Below, in pieces: positions 1-11,039 of a stretch of 64,000 nt of DNA. The stretch is from Ciona savignyi. Lineage: Eukaryota > Chordata > Ascidiacea > Phlebobranchia > Cionidae. Where the stretch lies: contig CH003424.1 in the NCBI GenBank assembly GCA_000149265.1, positions 1-64,000 on the forward strand. The letters are read 5' to 3'. Position 1 is the stretch's first letter. Each line of letters opens with the position of its first letter. The notes under the pieces are model-generated. The model was given only the letters and a program-made list of their open reading frames with translations, did not search any database and was not told the origin of the DNA. The position numbers and the translations under genes are program-made.

Positions 1-50
1 ATTTAGTGCCTTGGTTCAACTTATTAACCCGCTACATTTAGGCAGCATAT

Positions 51-339
51 CCGACCGGTTAGTCTAGTGGTTTAGTGCGACACCTTCCAACCGTTAGGGT
101 TGAAGGTACGAAACTGGTCGCTAACTCATCGGTTGTGTCCTTGGGCAAGGCACTTTACAGACATTGCCTGTACCCAGCGAATTTATGGGTTCTACCGAAC
201 TGAAGGAATGTGTGACTCATACACAACACACTGCAATAGATCCGGTAACCTGATGGTAGGCACGAGATTATCTGACGTTTACCCGTCTGTTAACCCCCTT
301 GGTTTCCTATTCAAGGGTATAAACATGAATATCCTATCC
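51..339 (+). mobile_element. tRNA-derived SINE, full length
   Basis: The left end has a pol III A-box-like stretch (GGTTAGTCTAGTGGTTTAG) and a B-box-like GGTACGAAACTGG. These are followed by the family core (TGTCCTTGGGCAAGGCACTTTAC) and the tail that ends in ATGAATATCCTATCC. At least six further long copies of the same element occur in this window. An antisense scrap of the same core (GTGCCTTGCCCAATGACACA) follows at about 344-390. It lies in an intron of the ferlin gene or upstream of the exons visible here. Confidence 0.85.
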
Positions 340-544
340 ATTCGCTAAGTGCCTTGCCCAATGACACAAATGATTAGCTAACAGCAGCTAAAAGCAACAA
401 CCTTCCGGTGACAATGCACACTTTAAGCAACTAAACCAACCGGCCAGACAATATTAACTGGACAAAAACATTACAGCTTTGCAGTTTGAGAACATAGTTG
501 TGGGACAGGTGTCTATGGTTTTAATAAACTGTTTAATTGTTTAG

Positions 545-1942
545 GTGAGATTGTACTTCCCATTACAAATATGCCGAAATGTTGCAAATTCCAAAGATTT
601 TGTTCCCTCAAGAATGTCCCTGACATGCAGGGCAACTGCAAAATGGAAATGGTTAATTTATTTGACCAGAAAATGCCGCTGAAGGGTTGGTGGCCATTGT
701 ACAGAATGATGGATTGTGGTAGGGAACAAGCAGTGAGTTGTATGGTTTAAAATCTTATAATTTTCGGCACATTATGCTGGGACCCCACATACAGAATACT
801 GTACATATAAAATAATTAACTGGATATTATGTGCTTGCATACCATAAGTACATAGACGGACAGGACAGGTAATTGTCAGATTACCTCTAAACTCAAGTTG
901 GGTTACCAGACGTAGTGTAGTGTGCTGTAGGTTTAATGGATCTTTTTTTACATTAAACACTTTGTCCAATGTTACATGAAACTGCAGGCAAGTAGGTGAA
1001 GATTGAATACGGTGTTTGTCTATATATAGTCCCCATCCCCTGGGGTTTAATGCATTGTGAAACGAAATAAAGTTTTTGACAAAACGAACACATGCTGTTT
1101 TAATGAATAGTTTAGCGAAATTGCAAACTTTGATCAATTTCTATTTTTTGCAGGGAAAACTTGAGATGTCCATTGAAATTTTAACTGAACAGGAGGAAGA
1201 AGAAAAACGTGCCGGGCAAGGCCGGGATGAACCTAATATGCACCCTAAGCTGGATAAACCAAAGTATTGTTTATTAAAAAAACATATATGTCTTGTGTGG
1301 CCTTAATTTTATTTTTTCCTGAGGAAATTAGTGTAATATGTCTGTAAATGGTGGGCTAACAAGTGGGAACAGAGTACAAATGCTTATACATTAAAATTAA
1401 AGGGCTTTAAATAGCTTATATACATCTAGCTAACATATTCAACCTTCAGCTAGCCTGCATATACTAACAATTGTGTAAATGTAGCTGAACACTATGTTAT
1501 ATGGTCAAACTACACTATAATGCCAGGCAAGTTTACAGACTGTCCAAAATTTCTAACCAGTGTTGTCCTGTATAGTTGTGTGAAACCAAGTCACCGCTCC
1601 AGTGAAATAATTAGATGATATACTCCCCTTTATTTGTGTTAAGACACATGTTATCCTTCATTAACTTGTTTATTTTTCTATCCCTACACAGTCGACCTGC
1701 CACCTCTTTTGCCTGGTTTAGCTCCCCATTCAAATCTTTGCGCTACATTATCTGGAGGAAGTATAAGTGGATCATTCTTGGGTTACTTGCATTTGCATTA
1801 TTCCTGACATTTTTCGTTATGTTCATTTATTCCTTTCCAGTAAGTGTCAATTGTTTAAGTTTTGCTTAACAATGGATTGTCTTGTTAACAATGGCCACTT
1901 TTACAGCACCTGTTTTCTACGAAGATTGCAAAGAAGATTTAG
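545..1942 (+). CDS. Ferlin (dysferlin/myoferlin/otoferlin family), C-terminal exons only; 5' part outside window
   Basis: Ferlins are tail-anchored multi-C2 proteins for calcium-dependent membrane fusion and repair. Four exons splice in frame: 545-732, 1154-1263, 1692-1839 and 1907-1942. The first encodes the end of the last C2 domain, including the family signature KGWWPLY. The second encodes [20 protein letters not shown] and [14 protein letters not shown]. The third gives [20 protein letters not shown] followed by WRKYKW and one hydrophobic helix ending FIYSFP. The fourth is a short basic tail ending KIAKKI-stop. The order RDEPNMNPKL, RPxTSFxWF, WRKxKW and a single TM close to the C terminus is diagnostic of ferlins. 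Donors are GTGAGT, GTATTG and GTAAGT. A possible AATAAA is at 2356. I cannot say which ferlin subtype; the signature is closer to dysferlin/myoferlin than to otoferlin. Confidence 0.9.
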
Positions 1943-2470
1943 ATTTTAGGAGAGCTAAATTTAACAAGTGCAGTTGGAACGTTAAAATATTTACTGTCAA
2001 TTTTTTTCAATTGTATTCCTTTAAACTTCACACAATCTGCAATACTGCCAAGAATATATAACAATACATACATGGGACTCTAATGGAAAAATGCGATTTT
2101 TGAATCCAGATCGAAAGTTATACAGTTTTCGCCAAATATTTTTGTGATGTTGTTGGTATTGGAAGTTATTAGTTGATCGCCAAAACATGACTACAGTTAT
2201 CTCATTTACCTAAAACAGACGTATATATTTGACACTGGAACACCAGTCTTAGAAATATTGGCAACACCGGCGATTGGCTACGACAGTGATGCGCAATCTC
2301 TTTTCACTCGAGGCACATTTACAAACTTACTAAATTTAACGGCACACTGCATTAAAATAAAGTAATACATTGTATCATTATTTAATGCGATATTTGAGCT
2401 TGTATTACTGAACACAATCGCTAAATCTGCATATCTTTTAGCCGATTCATGGTTGTTGTAAAGCAAATGT
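1943..2470. other. Intergenic, 3' flank of ferlin gene
   Basis: No gene, SINE or histone-like sequence was recognised. A candidate polyadenylation signal for the ferlin gene (AATAAA) lies at 2356-2361. Confidence 0.5.
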
Positions 2471-2474
2471 GCCA

Positions 2475-2572
2475 AGCCTTTCTTCTGGGGTTTCAGGGCA
2501 ACAACACAACCTGGATTGGGAAAGATTCCAAAATGAGATTGGCTACTTTTCAAATTACTCCCTTAATTTAAG
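2475..2572 (-). pseudogene. Relic of a histone H2A gene (C-terminal end)
   Basis: Read on the minus strand, the DNA matches the end of the intact H2A genes with several indels. GAAAAGTA..CAATCTCA and GGAATCTTTCCCAATCCAGG correspond to the H2A codons for GKVTIAQ and GVLPNIQ. GTTGTTGCCCTGAAACCCCA then corresponds to the VLLPKKTQ region, followed by AGAAGAAAG. One frame still reads GIFPNPGCVVALKPQKK where H2A has [18 protein letters not shown]. No stem-loop remains downstream and I see no upstream H2A codons, so this is a decayed fragment at the left edge of the histone cluster. Confidence 0.6.
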
Positions 2573-2972
2573 TTTAAGAAGTTAATCATGTCAGACCGTG
2601 CAAAGGAATAATAGGGTAACCAACCTATTGTCTACCATCATTTATATCCTTAGTAAAAAATTGGGAGTTTTATTTGGCTCAAGCATAAGAGTAGGCCTAC
2701 TACTAGCTATTTATTGTCAATATGACAAACTTTGCTTTTGCGCCGTTTCTTCATGAGCTTTGCTTTAGGGGGCAATTCTTCATGGAATATACAGTGGGAG
2801 AACATTCTCTACGGTCATTTCCCTATTTGTCACAGAACATGGGTCCACACAAAACATCGTACATGCGAAGCGCACTCCTCGACTCGTTGTCTCTGGCAAA
2901 ATTAATACAAAAAAAACATTTAATTGCAAACGCGATGCACAGGGAAAGAAAATCAACTCCCGTTACACTATA
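2573..2972. other. Intergenic, nothing recognised
   Basis: AT-rich sequence between the H2A relic and the 3' end of the frameshifted H1 gene. A short open frame at 2722-2985 has no recognisable product. Confidence 0.4.
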
Positions 2973-3008
2973 TTTCTCTTTTTAAGTTAGGTGGCTCTAA
3001 AAAGAGCC
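2973..3008 (-). terminator. Histone 3' stem-loop and downstream element of the frameshifted H1
   Basis: On the minus strand, GGCTCTTTTTAGAGCC (2993-3008) forms a 6-bp stem with a 4-nt loop. A purine-rich AAAAAGAGAAA lies just downstream, as expected for U7 snRNA pairing. This processing site looks intact although the gene is frameshifted. Confidence 0.85.
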
Positions 3009-3036
3009 GTTTGGGTTAGAATGGTACCAGGTCGAG

Positions 3037-3580
3037 TTATTTCTTAGCAACCTTCGTTTTCGTCGATGTTTTCTTGGCTGCGGTCTTCTTTGCGACAGGT
3101 TTCTTCGGCTTAATCGTTTTTATGGTAGCTGTTTTCTTAACAGGGGTCTTTTTGGCAACTGGCTTCTTTACAGCAGTATTCTTCCCTACTGATTTCTTAG
3201 GGTGGGATTTCTTGTCAACCGCTTTTTTAACCTTGGCTGGGGAAGCCACTTGCTTTTTGTTGGTCGTAGATTTTGTAGCTGCTGTAGGTCTCTTTTCGGT
3301 AGCTACAGGCTTAGGAATCTTGAACGATCCCGTAGCGCCAGTCCCCTTTGTGTGAACAATTTCTCCCTTGGCGATAAGTCGCTTCAAAGTCTGCTTTACA
3401 AACGTATTTGCGGAATCTTCCTTGACCTTGTAGGCGGCAACAACATACTTTACGATGGCCTGGCGAGAGCTACCGGATCTACTCTTTAGAGAAGCGATCG
3501 CCCGCCTTCACCATCACCTGATAAGTCGGGTGGTTCGGTTCATCGTTCCTGGGTGCAGATTCCTTCGTAGATGACGACAT
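3037..3580 (-). pseudogene. Histone H1 with a 1-bp frameshift in the globular domain
   Basis: Linker histone. The ATG is at 3580 (MSSSTKESAPRNDEP...). The globular winged helix begins HPTYQVMVKA. There the run CCC at 3501-3503 (plus strand) has one base more than the intact H1 at 8812 (GTGAAGGCGGCG versus GTGAAGGCGGGCG), and this frame meets a stop within nine codons. After the shift the frame continues through IVHTKG, GSFKIPK and a Lys/Ala-rich tail to the stop at 3037. The tail has lost regularity, with Asp, His and Asn where the intact copy has Lys or Ala, and the N-terminal tail has lost basic residues. That supports real decay over a mere read error. TATA (3631-3638), octamer (3647-3654) and the 3' stem-loop are retained. 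Confidence 0.85.
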
Positions 3581-3630
3581 AGTTTTTGTATCGTTGTAAT
3601 AGAATGTGCTCTAGCGCCGAGTAAACGTCC

Positions 3631-3654
3631 TTTTATAGCAGGCGACATGCAAAT
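3631..3654 (-). promoter_or_regulatory. H1 promoter: octamer and TATA box
   Basis: On the minus strand an ATTTGCAT octamer (3647-3654) sits just upstream of TATAAAA (3631-3638). The same pair in the same order precedes the intact H1 at 8812. Confidence 0.7.
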
Positions 3655-3893
3655 TTTGATCAGATTAAAACAAGAGAAAGCAGTAAAGAAAGAAGGCAAC
3701 GACTCGTTTTGAGACCTATTCTCCTTGACGATACCTTTAAAATTTGTACCCACTTATCGCAAAATCAAACATCATTAAACTGAGAGCCATCGTATATTTA
3801 CGATTAACCTTATCGATTACTTTATACAAAAACCATAAACATGCCTTACTTTGCGCTGAGCAACCGTTTGGGTTCAATATATATTGTTTACGT

Positions 3894-4173
3894 CCACCCG
3901 GTTGGTCTAGCGGTTAAGTGCGTCGCCTTTCAATCGAAAGGTTGCAGGTGCGAAACTGGTCGCTAGCTAGTCGGCTGTGTCCTTGGGCAAGGCACTTTAC
4001 GGACATTGCCTGAACCCAGCGGAATAATGGGTTCTACCAAATTGAAGGAACTAGTCTATCATATATAACACACTGCAACAGCTCCCTACGATGGGCGGGA
4101 GGTGATCTGACGATTGCCCGTCTGATAACCCCCCTGGTTTTCCCATTCACGGGGATAAAGATGAATATCCTAT
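3894..4173 (+). mobile_element. tRNA-derived SINE, full length
   Basis: A-box GGTTGGTCTAGCGGTTAAG, B-box region GGTTGCAGGTGCGAAACTGG, family core and the tail ending GATGAATATCCTATG. It is inserted between the frameshifted H1 and H3. Confidence 0.9.
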
Positions 4174-4470
4174 GAAAGTTGGAAACCTACGGGTCATTAA
4201 GAAATGGCAAATCGGAATGTCTCTGTTTGAACATTACGCTATTAAAATTAATAAATAATTATATTAACCACACTGTCCAAGCTTGAGGTAACCCAAATGT
4301 GGAAACAAGGTATTCTTAAATTCTCATCAGGATTACTAACAGCTCCATTCAAAATCATAAAGAGGGTCCCAACTGTTTGTGCGAATAAAGCATAGACAAG
4401 AGATAACCTTATCCGATAGGAGAGAGGTGTCAACAATAGTATGAAGAAAGAAGAAAAACAATCATTTTTT

Positions 4471-4996
<526 letters not shown>

Positions 4997-5020
4997 ACGA
5001 ACGCTTTTACCTCTTTAAAC

Positions 5021-5057
5021 GGCTCTTTTTAGAGCCACCCAATATTTCAAAGAGAAT
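5021..5057 (+). terminator. Histone 3' stem-loop and downstream element of H3
   Basis: GGCTCTTTTTAGAGCC at 5021-5036, then CAAAGAGAATG as the U7-pairing element. Confidence 0.95.
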
Positions 5058-5196
5058 GAATTGCTATTTCCCGTAGTAAATGGTCCAAAATTTACAATTG
5101 AACTATTCAAAGTTTTTAGACCCAGTCAAGATTTATGTAAATTTTTTGGTTCACGTTTTCCATGGTAAATTTCATTTTGTTAAGACTAGTGTTATA

Positions 5197-5295
5197 GGGC
5201 AACACTAAAAGGAGGTAAACTCCAAACTAAAATGACCGAGACACTAATCTCAACCCCATATTTAAAACTAACTCTTAATGTCATAACCTTCATTG
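5197..5295 (+). mobile_element. Half copy of a small inverted-repeat transposon (MITE)
   Basis: GGGCAACACTAAAAGGAGG matches the left end of the complete element at 21477-21699. The interior segment with ACACTAATCTCAACCCC and TTTAAAACTAACTCT also matches. The right terminal repeat is missing. Confidence 0.6.
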
Positions 5296-5632
5296 TTTGT
5301 CCAGTTTCTGCCAGTGTTAAATTTGTTTTTTATCTTGTTTTAATGTACGGGTCACGATATACATTTTGTTATTACGTTCAAAAATGCGATTTTCTTCAAG
5401 GTTTTTCTATTATTATTTATATATGTAGCAACACCTGAAATGGTTGGATATCTAATTGTTAATAAAAAAGGTATCATCGGACATCCATTATACGTTTACA
5501 GTAACATCTAAGCAAGCGGTCGTTTACTCAACCATTGGCATGACTTTTACGGAAGGAAGCATAGCTAGATTTTATACTCTCGTTTTTTGTTTATATATGT
5601 CGCATCTCAGTCGAGTTAGCACTACACCAAAA

Positions 5633-5729
5633 ACGAGAGAGAGCCAACCAGAAGTCGCAGACGCCTTTTTCATTGTCTTCACGCCTTACGATCTCGCTGA
5701 AAATTACCATGTGAGAGGCTATAAATAAG
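5633..5729 (+). promoter_or_regulatory. H2B promoter: ACGAGAGA element and TATA box
   Basis: AACGAGAGAGAGCCAACC begins at about 5633 and CTATAAATAAG at about 5719. The ACGAGAGA element recurs upstream of the other H2A and H2B genes. The promoter looks intact although the coding region has lost its ATG. Confidence 0.65.
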
Positions 5730-5769
5730 AAACAATTGGTGCGTTAGTCATCAGTTCTGAAAAGCAACC

Positions 5770-6132
5770 ATAGCACCAACAGGCAAAGGAAGCAAGAAAC
5801 TAGTCAAGAAGGCGGCACCGTCCGAGGGAAAGAAGAAGCGCCGATCAAAGCGGAAGGAAAGCTTCTCCATCTATGTATACAAGGTACTGAAGCAAGTGCA
5901 CCCTGACACTGGTATTTCCAGCAAAGCGATGAGCATTATGAACTCGTTCGTGAACGACATTTTCGAGCGCATTGCATCCGAAGCGTCGAAACTTGCCGGT
6001 TACAACAAGAGGTCAACGATCAGCAGTCGGGAAATCCAGACCGCAGTTCGACTGTTGCTGCCTGGTGAGCTTGCCAAGCATGCCGTCTCCGAAGGCACCA
6101 AAGCCGTCACCAAGTACACCAGCTCGAAGTAA
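5770..6132 (+). pseudogene. Histone H2B lacking its start codon (ATA for ATG), otherwise intact
   Basis: The 120-residue H2B frame is open from [13 protein letters not shown] to the terminal VTKYTSSK, with only one residue difference that I can see from the H2B at 11933-12295 (Ser for Thr near position 18). The initiator is ATA (5770-5772) in the same context as the intact gene (CAACCATAGCACC versus CAACCATGGCACC). An in-frame TGA lies three codons upstream, so no upstream start rescues it. The next in-frame ATG would remove the N-terminal tail and part of the histone fold. Promoter, stem-loop and downstream element are all conserved. Possibilities are a recent start-loss pseudogene, non-AUG initiation at ATA, or a base-call error. 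Confidence 0.85.
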
Positions 6133-6159
6133 ATCGGAAGCTTCTTTTAACCATTAAAC

Positions 6160-6198
6160 GGCTCTTTTCAGAGCCACCAATTTTTATCAAAGAGAAAC
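6160..6198 (+). terminator. Histone 3' stem-loop and downstream element of H2B
   Basis: GGCTCTTTTCAGAGCC at 6160-6175 (loop TTTC), then TCAAAGAGAAACA. Confidence 0.95.
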
Positions 6199-6199
6199 A

Positions 6200-7600
6200 T
6201 GATTTACCATTACAAAATTAGCGCAGTTACTTTAAGATGGACGCTATAGATAAATTGTATGGTATTTTAAGTTGTTCTGTGTACTTATACAGATCATGTA
6301 CTCAAAATACAGGAGAAATGTTTATTTTACCAAATTTAAAAATAACCTGTACTGTAAAACGTAAAAATCCATAAATAATTCCCGCGCTTTTTGAATTAAT
6401 CTAAAGGTACTCTTGGTATAGAGCAGTTAAAATTGCGCGCTTATGGTTTGCATACTAAATCTGTGAATTTAAACAAGTGATTAATAAATAAGAACGTTAT
6501 TCAAATATAATTTGAAATTCCAGCCATTAGTTAAAAAACGTAGGCACTTTTAGTAATTTGCAGCATTACTGGGTATTGGGGAAATTTCAACTTGTCTTGA
6601 TTGCGCCGTAAACGTTTAAATTTCAAATGACGACATTGTAAATGATTTGACGCGTCATAAACCCACACATCATGATAATATGCCATGCAAACTCAAACGG
6701 CATAATATTATATACTATTAAATTATATTTTTACTGTAGTGTTGAGCTGTAAAATTCTAAACAGCTTCTTTAATATACAAGAGCTCAAAACGTAACCATT
6801 TTAAAAAAGAAAGCGCGCCAAATTTAAATATTAGGCGGGAAAGCCAAACTGTCAGCTCCACTTCATGCCGTATACACTAAAAGTTGCAGTTATGTTTTCT
6901 GATTTAATAAAGAATTATTTTCTATCGTTTTTAATCAAGTTTCCATGATTTAAATAAATTAAATATGTTAAGTATTGCGAAAATTCCTACTTGACTCAAT
7001 CCTACAGTAAACGTTTAAATTTTTAAACGACCGCATTGTAAATGTTAAGACTTCTTATGAACCCACATCCAATGACAATATGCCATGCAAATTTAAACGG
7101 CTCTTTTTAATGCTAGCCAAGTTAAAAAAAGGAGATTCCTGTTGAATAGTACAATAATATTTTTTACTTTTAGTGTGCGTTGAGCGGTAAAATTCTGAAC
7201 AGCTTCTGTGATATACGAGAGCTCAAAACATAACCAGTTTAAAAAGAAAGCGCGCCAAGTTTTAAACATTGGGCGGGAAAGCCAAACTGTCTTCTCCACT
7301 TCATGCCGTATACACCGAAATTGGTATTTTGTTTCCTATTTTAAAAAAGAATTATTTTCTATCGTTTTAAATTAATTTTATATTTTAACAAAAATAAAAA
7401 TGTTTCTCAAATAGCGGTAGAAAGGTCATTATAAAAAAATTGGGGGTACATTTATTAATTTGCAGCATTACTGGATATTGCGAAAATTTCCATTTGACTG
7501 AAACTCGTCGAAAACACATTTTTAAACGACAGTGTTGTAAATGTATGGTCGCTTTATTAACCCACCGCTAATGAGATTGGGATTTACCTAGCTATGCATT
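6200..7600 (+). repeat. Diverged tandem copies of a ~450-bp unit with E2F-like site pairs and vestigial stem-loops
   Basis: Units begin near 6545, 6970 and 7443 (partial). Shared landmarks are TTTTAGTAATTTGCAGC, a CCATGCAAA..AAACGG segment, GAGCTCAAAACGTAACC, AAAGCGCGCCAAA and GGGCGGGAAAGCCAAACT. In the unit at 7083 the segment reads AAACGGCTCTTTTTAATGC, a decayed histone stem-loop; at 6683 only AAACGG is left. An inverted copy lies at 11040-11640. No gene lies in this stretch. Confidence 0.7.
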
Positions 7601-7610
7601 TTTCATTGGT

Positions 7611-7647
7611 AACTCTTTTTAAAAATGGGGTGGCTCTAAAAAGAGCC
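7611..7647 (-). terminator. Histone 3' stem-loop of H2A (7681-8055)
   Basis: On the minus strand, GGCTCTTTTTAGAGCC at 7632-7647, with AAAAAGAGTT downstream. Confidence 0.95.
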
Positions 7648-7680
7648 GTTTTAATGGTGGTGGTTGTAAAACCGAGGTAT

Positions 7681-8058
<378 letters not shown>

Positions 8059-8138
8059 TTATTTAGCAGTAGATGGTAGAGATGTACAACTTAAAATGCT
8101 TGTTTAAGCGATGTGTGTGTAAATTATCTGGACGATTC

Positions 8139-8150
8139 TTTATATATACG
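8139..8150 (-). promoter_or_regulatory. H2A TATA box
   Basis: Minus strand CGTATATATAAA, about 85 bp upstream of the ATG. A one-mismatch form of the ACGAGAGA element (ATGAGAGA) lies upstream near 8240. Confidence 0.65.
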
Positions 8151-8737
8151 CTGGCATTGTCGAATTCATCTAGAGAGAGAGAGAAAACAAAAAGAAAAAA
8201 ATGTAAAGTAATGGAACAAATGGCTCAAGTAATGAATGAAATCTCTCATTTAAAGTAGGGAAGGGATAATGGCTTTTTCTTTATATCTAAAAGGAAGAAA
8301 ATTTGCAATTTAAATAATATATCCGACTAAACGAGACTCGGGATTGTTGCATTATTTATAATACATTCTTGTTTCGACACCTTAACAGACATATTGTCTT
8401 CAACACAATCGGGCCAATTGCCGTAAAAATCGTGGAAGTTAATACGCCTTGCTTTCCGTACTTTTCCAGCTTACGATTCTACCACAAGCGCATCATTATA
8501 CTGCGGACAATAAATAGGATTCCAATCGGTTTCGAAACAAAAAGTAAGCCATGCCCATGCTAGGAGTATGAAGTGTGATGAAGGTTCTGGCATATAAATT
8601 GCCACCCAGTTAAATTTGTTTGATTTAGCAATAATGGGCGCGAAAGTTTTATCAGTATCGTAAAGGCGAGAACGCTCTAACTAAACCAAAGCGCAGCGAG
8701 TCTTTTTTCTTCCTTCTCTCATTTTAGTCTGATTAAA

Positions 8738-8760
8738 ATTTGCATACCGGTTGCTATAAG
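8738..8760 (+). promoter_or_regulatory. H1 promoter: octamer and TATA box
   Basis: ATTTGCAT at 8738-8745, then CTATAAG at 8754-8760, about 50 bp upstream of the H1 ATG. Confidence 0.7.
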
Positions 8761-8811
8761 ACAGTATTCCACTGTTTTTTGGACACATTCTATCTAGACC
8801 GTTGTTCAACC

Positions 8812-9369
8812 ATGTCGTCAACTGCGAAGAAATCTGCACCCAAGAAGGCTGAACCGACCCACCCCACTTACAATGTGATGGTGAAGGCGGCGATCGCTTC
8901 TCTAAAGAGTAGATCTGGCAGCTCTCGCCAGGCCATCGTAAAGTATGTTGTTGCCACCTACAAATTGAAGGAAGATTCCGCCAACACGTTTGTCAAGCAA
9001 ACTTTAAAGCGACTTGCTGTCAAAGGAGAAATTGTTCACACCAAAGGAGCTGGCGCTTCAGGATCGTTCAAGATTCCTAAACTAGTAGCTGGTGCGGCCA
9101 AGAAACCAGCAGCTAAGAAATCCGCCGTTTCCAAAAAAACCACGACCACCAAAAAGAAAGTTGCTACCCCGGCCAAGGCTAAAAAGGCAGTTGCCAAGAA
9201 AGCCAGCCCTAAGAAACCTGCTGCCAAAAAGACAGCTGTAAAGAAGCCAGCTGCCAAAAAGACCGCTGTTAAGAAGACACCCAGTAAAAAGACGGTTAAA
9301 CCAAAGAAGCCTGTCGCAAAAAAACCTGCAGCGAAGAAAGCATCGACCAAAAAGTCGACTAAGAAATAA
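8812..9369 (+). CDS. Histone H1 (linker histone), intact
   Basis: 185 residues. A short basic N-terminal tail (MSSTAKKSAPKKAEPTHP) is followed by the winged-helix globular domain (PTYNVMVKAAIASLKSRSGS ... SFKIPKLV). A long Lys/Ala/Pro tail follows with KKPAAKK-type repeats. The ATG at 8812 is chosen because of its Kozak-like CAACC context and because the family starts MS; an in-frame ATG at 8740 lies at or above the TATA box. Octamer and TATA precede it, and a stem-loop follows at 9405-9420. It sits near the axis of the mirrored histone arrangement and is the only intact H1 here. Confidence 0.97.
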   Translation: MSSTAKKSAPKKAEPTHPTYNVMVKAAIASLKSRSGSSRQAIVKYVVATYKLKEDSANTFVKQTLKRLAVKGEIVHTKGAGASGSFKIPKLVAGAAKKPAAKKSAVSKKTTTTKKKVATPAKAKKAVAKKASPKKPAAKKTAVKKPAAKKTAVKKTPSKKTVKPKKPVAKKPAAKKASTKKSTKK

Positions 9370-9404
9370 ATTAACCTCGTGTGGAAATTCCATGCAAACT
9401 AAAC

Positions 9405-9441
9405 GGCTCTTTTTAGAGCCACCCAACTTTATAAAGGAGAA
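9405..9441 (+). terminator. Histone 3' stem-loop and downstream element of H1
   Basis: GGCTCTTTTTAGAGCC at 9405-9420, preceded by CCATGCAAACTAAAC and followed by ATAAAGGAGAAAT. The 3' flank to about 9590 (AGCGCACC..GGGCGGGAAAG) matches the repeat units at 6.5-7.4 kb. Confidence 0.95.
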
Positions 9442-10330
9442 ATACTTTTTAATAGCATTGTAATATTTTATACTTAAGTGTGTGTTTGGCGGTAAACCTG
9501 CTCTTATTTTATGTAAGTAGCTTGACATAATTTTTTTGCATCAAAGCGCACCACCTTTTGAATATTGGGCGGGAAAGTACTGAACTGCCCCACGCTACAA
9601 GTTCCTTTCCCGATTTGAATTTACGCGGCAAATTTCAGTTGTCTTCCTGATTTGATAAAATATTTTCTTTCGTTTGGTGGTATAGATTTTAGATCCCCCT
9701 ATTATGGGTGTTCGTATTCATTCCGAATACATTTTATACCATTAGACCAATTTAAATTTTTACGATTTACAGAAAATCAACATATATATAAATGGGTGTA
9801 TAAAAGCCAACCAACCAGTCCTCTTCTAACGCAAATCTTCATTTCGGACCACTAATTATACAAGGCCCCAAGCATTATTTGATGTTTCCCGATTCTGTTT
9901 AGCGTTAATCGCGAATTTATTTTCTGAGCCAGACGTTCGGGCCGAATTAAAGGGCAATATTGAGGTACTTTTAAAATCCTTGAATATTAACATTGAATAA
10001 TCATTTATATTATATTTGGTGGATATAAAAAGAGCCGTTTAAGCTTGATTGAAATTAACGATTCATTTGAAACTGATGTAGTTGGTGCCTTCGGAGAGTA
10101 ATACTAACAAGTCGAAACAAATAAATATGTCTAAAAAGAAATACAATATTTTTAAACCGAGTTAACATACATATAGAAATATTAATTTTCCGTTTTATTA
10201 TAGAATAATTAACAATTTGTATTACATAAATGATGACATTTCTATCCCTTTATCGAAGAAAATATTTAATATACTGCGTAATTTGAATTTGGAAAACCCA
10301 TCTAGTAATCAATTGTCCATTCTCTCCTAA
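9442..10330. other. Intergenic between H1 and H2A; one E2F-pair segment
   Basis: A diverged copy of the E2F-like site pair lies at about 9543-9577 (AAGCGCACC and GGGCGGGAAAG). No gene was recognised in the rest. Confidence 0.5.
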
Positions 10331-10413
10331 AACGAGAGAAGTTTGTAATTGGTTCACTCACTTTTTTCGGTATTTCTTCTGCAGAATTCGACAATGCTAG
10401 CGTCTATATAAAC
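10331..10413 (+). promoter_or_regulatory. H2A promoter: ACGAGAGA element, ATTGG box, TATA box
   Basis: AACGAGAGAA at 10331-10340, ATTGGTTC near 10348 and CTATATAAAC at about 10404-10413. The same block occurs inverted upstream of the H2A at 17588 (near 18108-18134). Confidence 0.7.
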
Positions 10414-10488
10414 AACCGTCGAGATAATTTACACAGACATCGCTTACCCAAGCATTTTAAGTTGTACATCTCTACTATCTACTACTAA

Positions 10489-10869
<381 letters not shown>

Positions 10870-10902
10870 ACACCTCGGTTTTACAACCAATACCGTTAAA
10901 AC

Positions 10903-10918
10903 GGCTCTTTTCAGGGCC
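10903..10918 (+). terminator. Histone 3' stem-loop of H2A (variant GGCTCTTTTCAGGGCC)
   Basis: Six-base-pair stem with one U-G wobble pair (CTC opposite GGG) and loop TTTC. A weak purine-rich AAAAAAAGATAC follows. Confidence 0.85.
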
Positions 10919-11039
10919 ACCCTAATTTTTAAAAAAAGATACAATAAATTGCATAGCTAGTTAAATCTTCCTAATTACGGTTGGTAAAGGACGCGGCAAA
11001 ATATACACAGCCCCTTTAAAATTTAGCGTTTACGGCGTG

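Noticed and set aside
51-110. Functional tRNA genes at the SINE heads
   Set aside because: The heads have A- and B-box-like motifs but no cloverleaf that I can fold, and are followed by the shared SINE core.
8740-8811. N-terminal extension of the intact H1 from an upstream in-frame ATG
   Set aside because: It would start above the TATA box, and the family starts at MSS; the ATG at 8812 has a good context.
9036-9350. Antisense frame opposite the H1 tail (hydrophobic FFAAGFF-type repeats)
   Set aside because: It is a shadow of the Lys/Ala codon repeats on the other strand.
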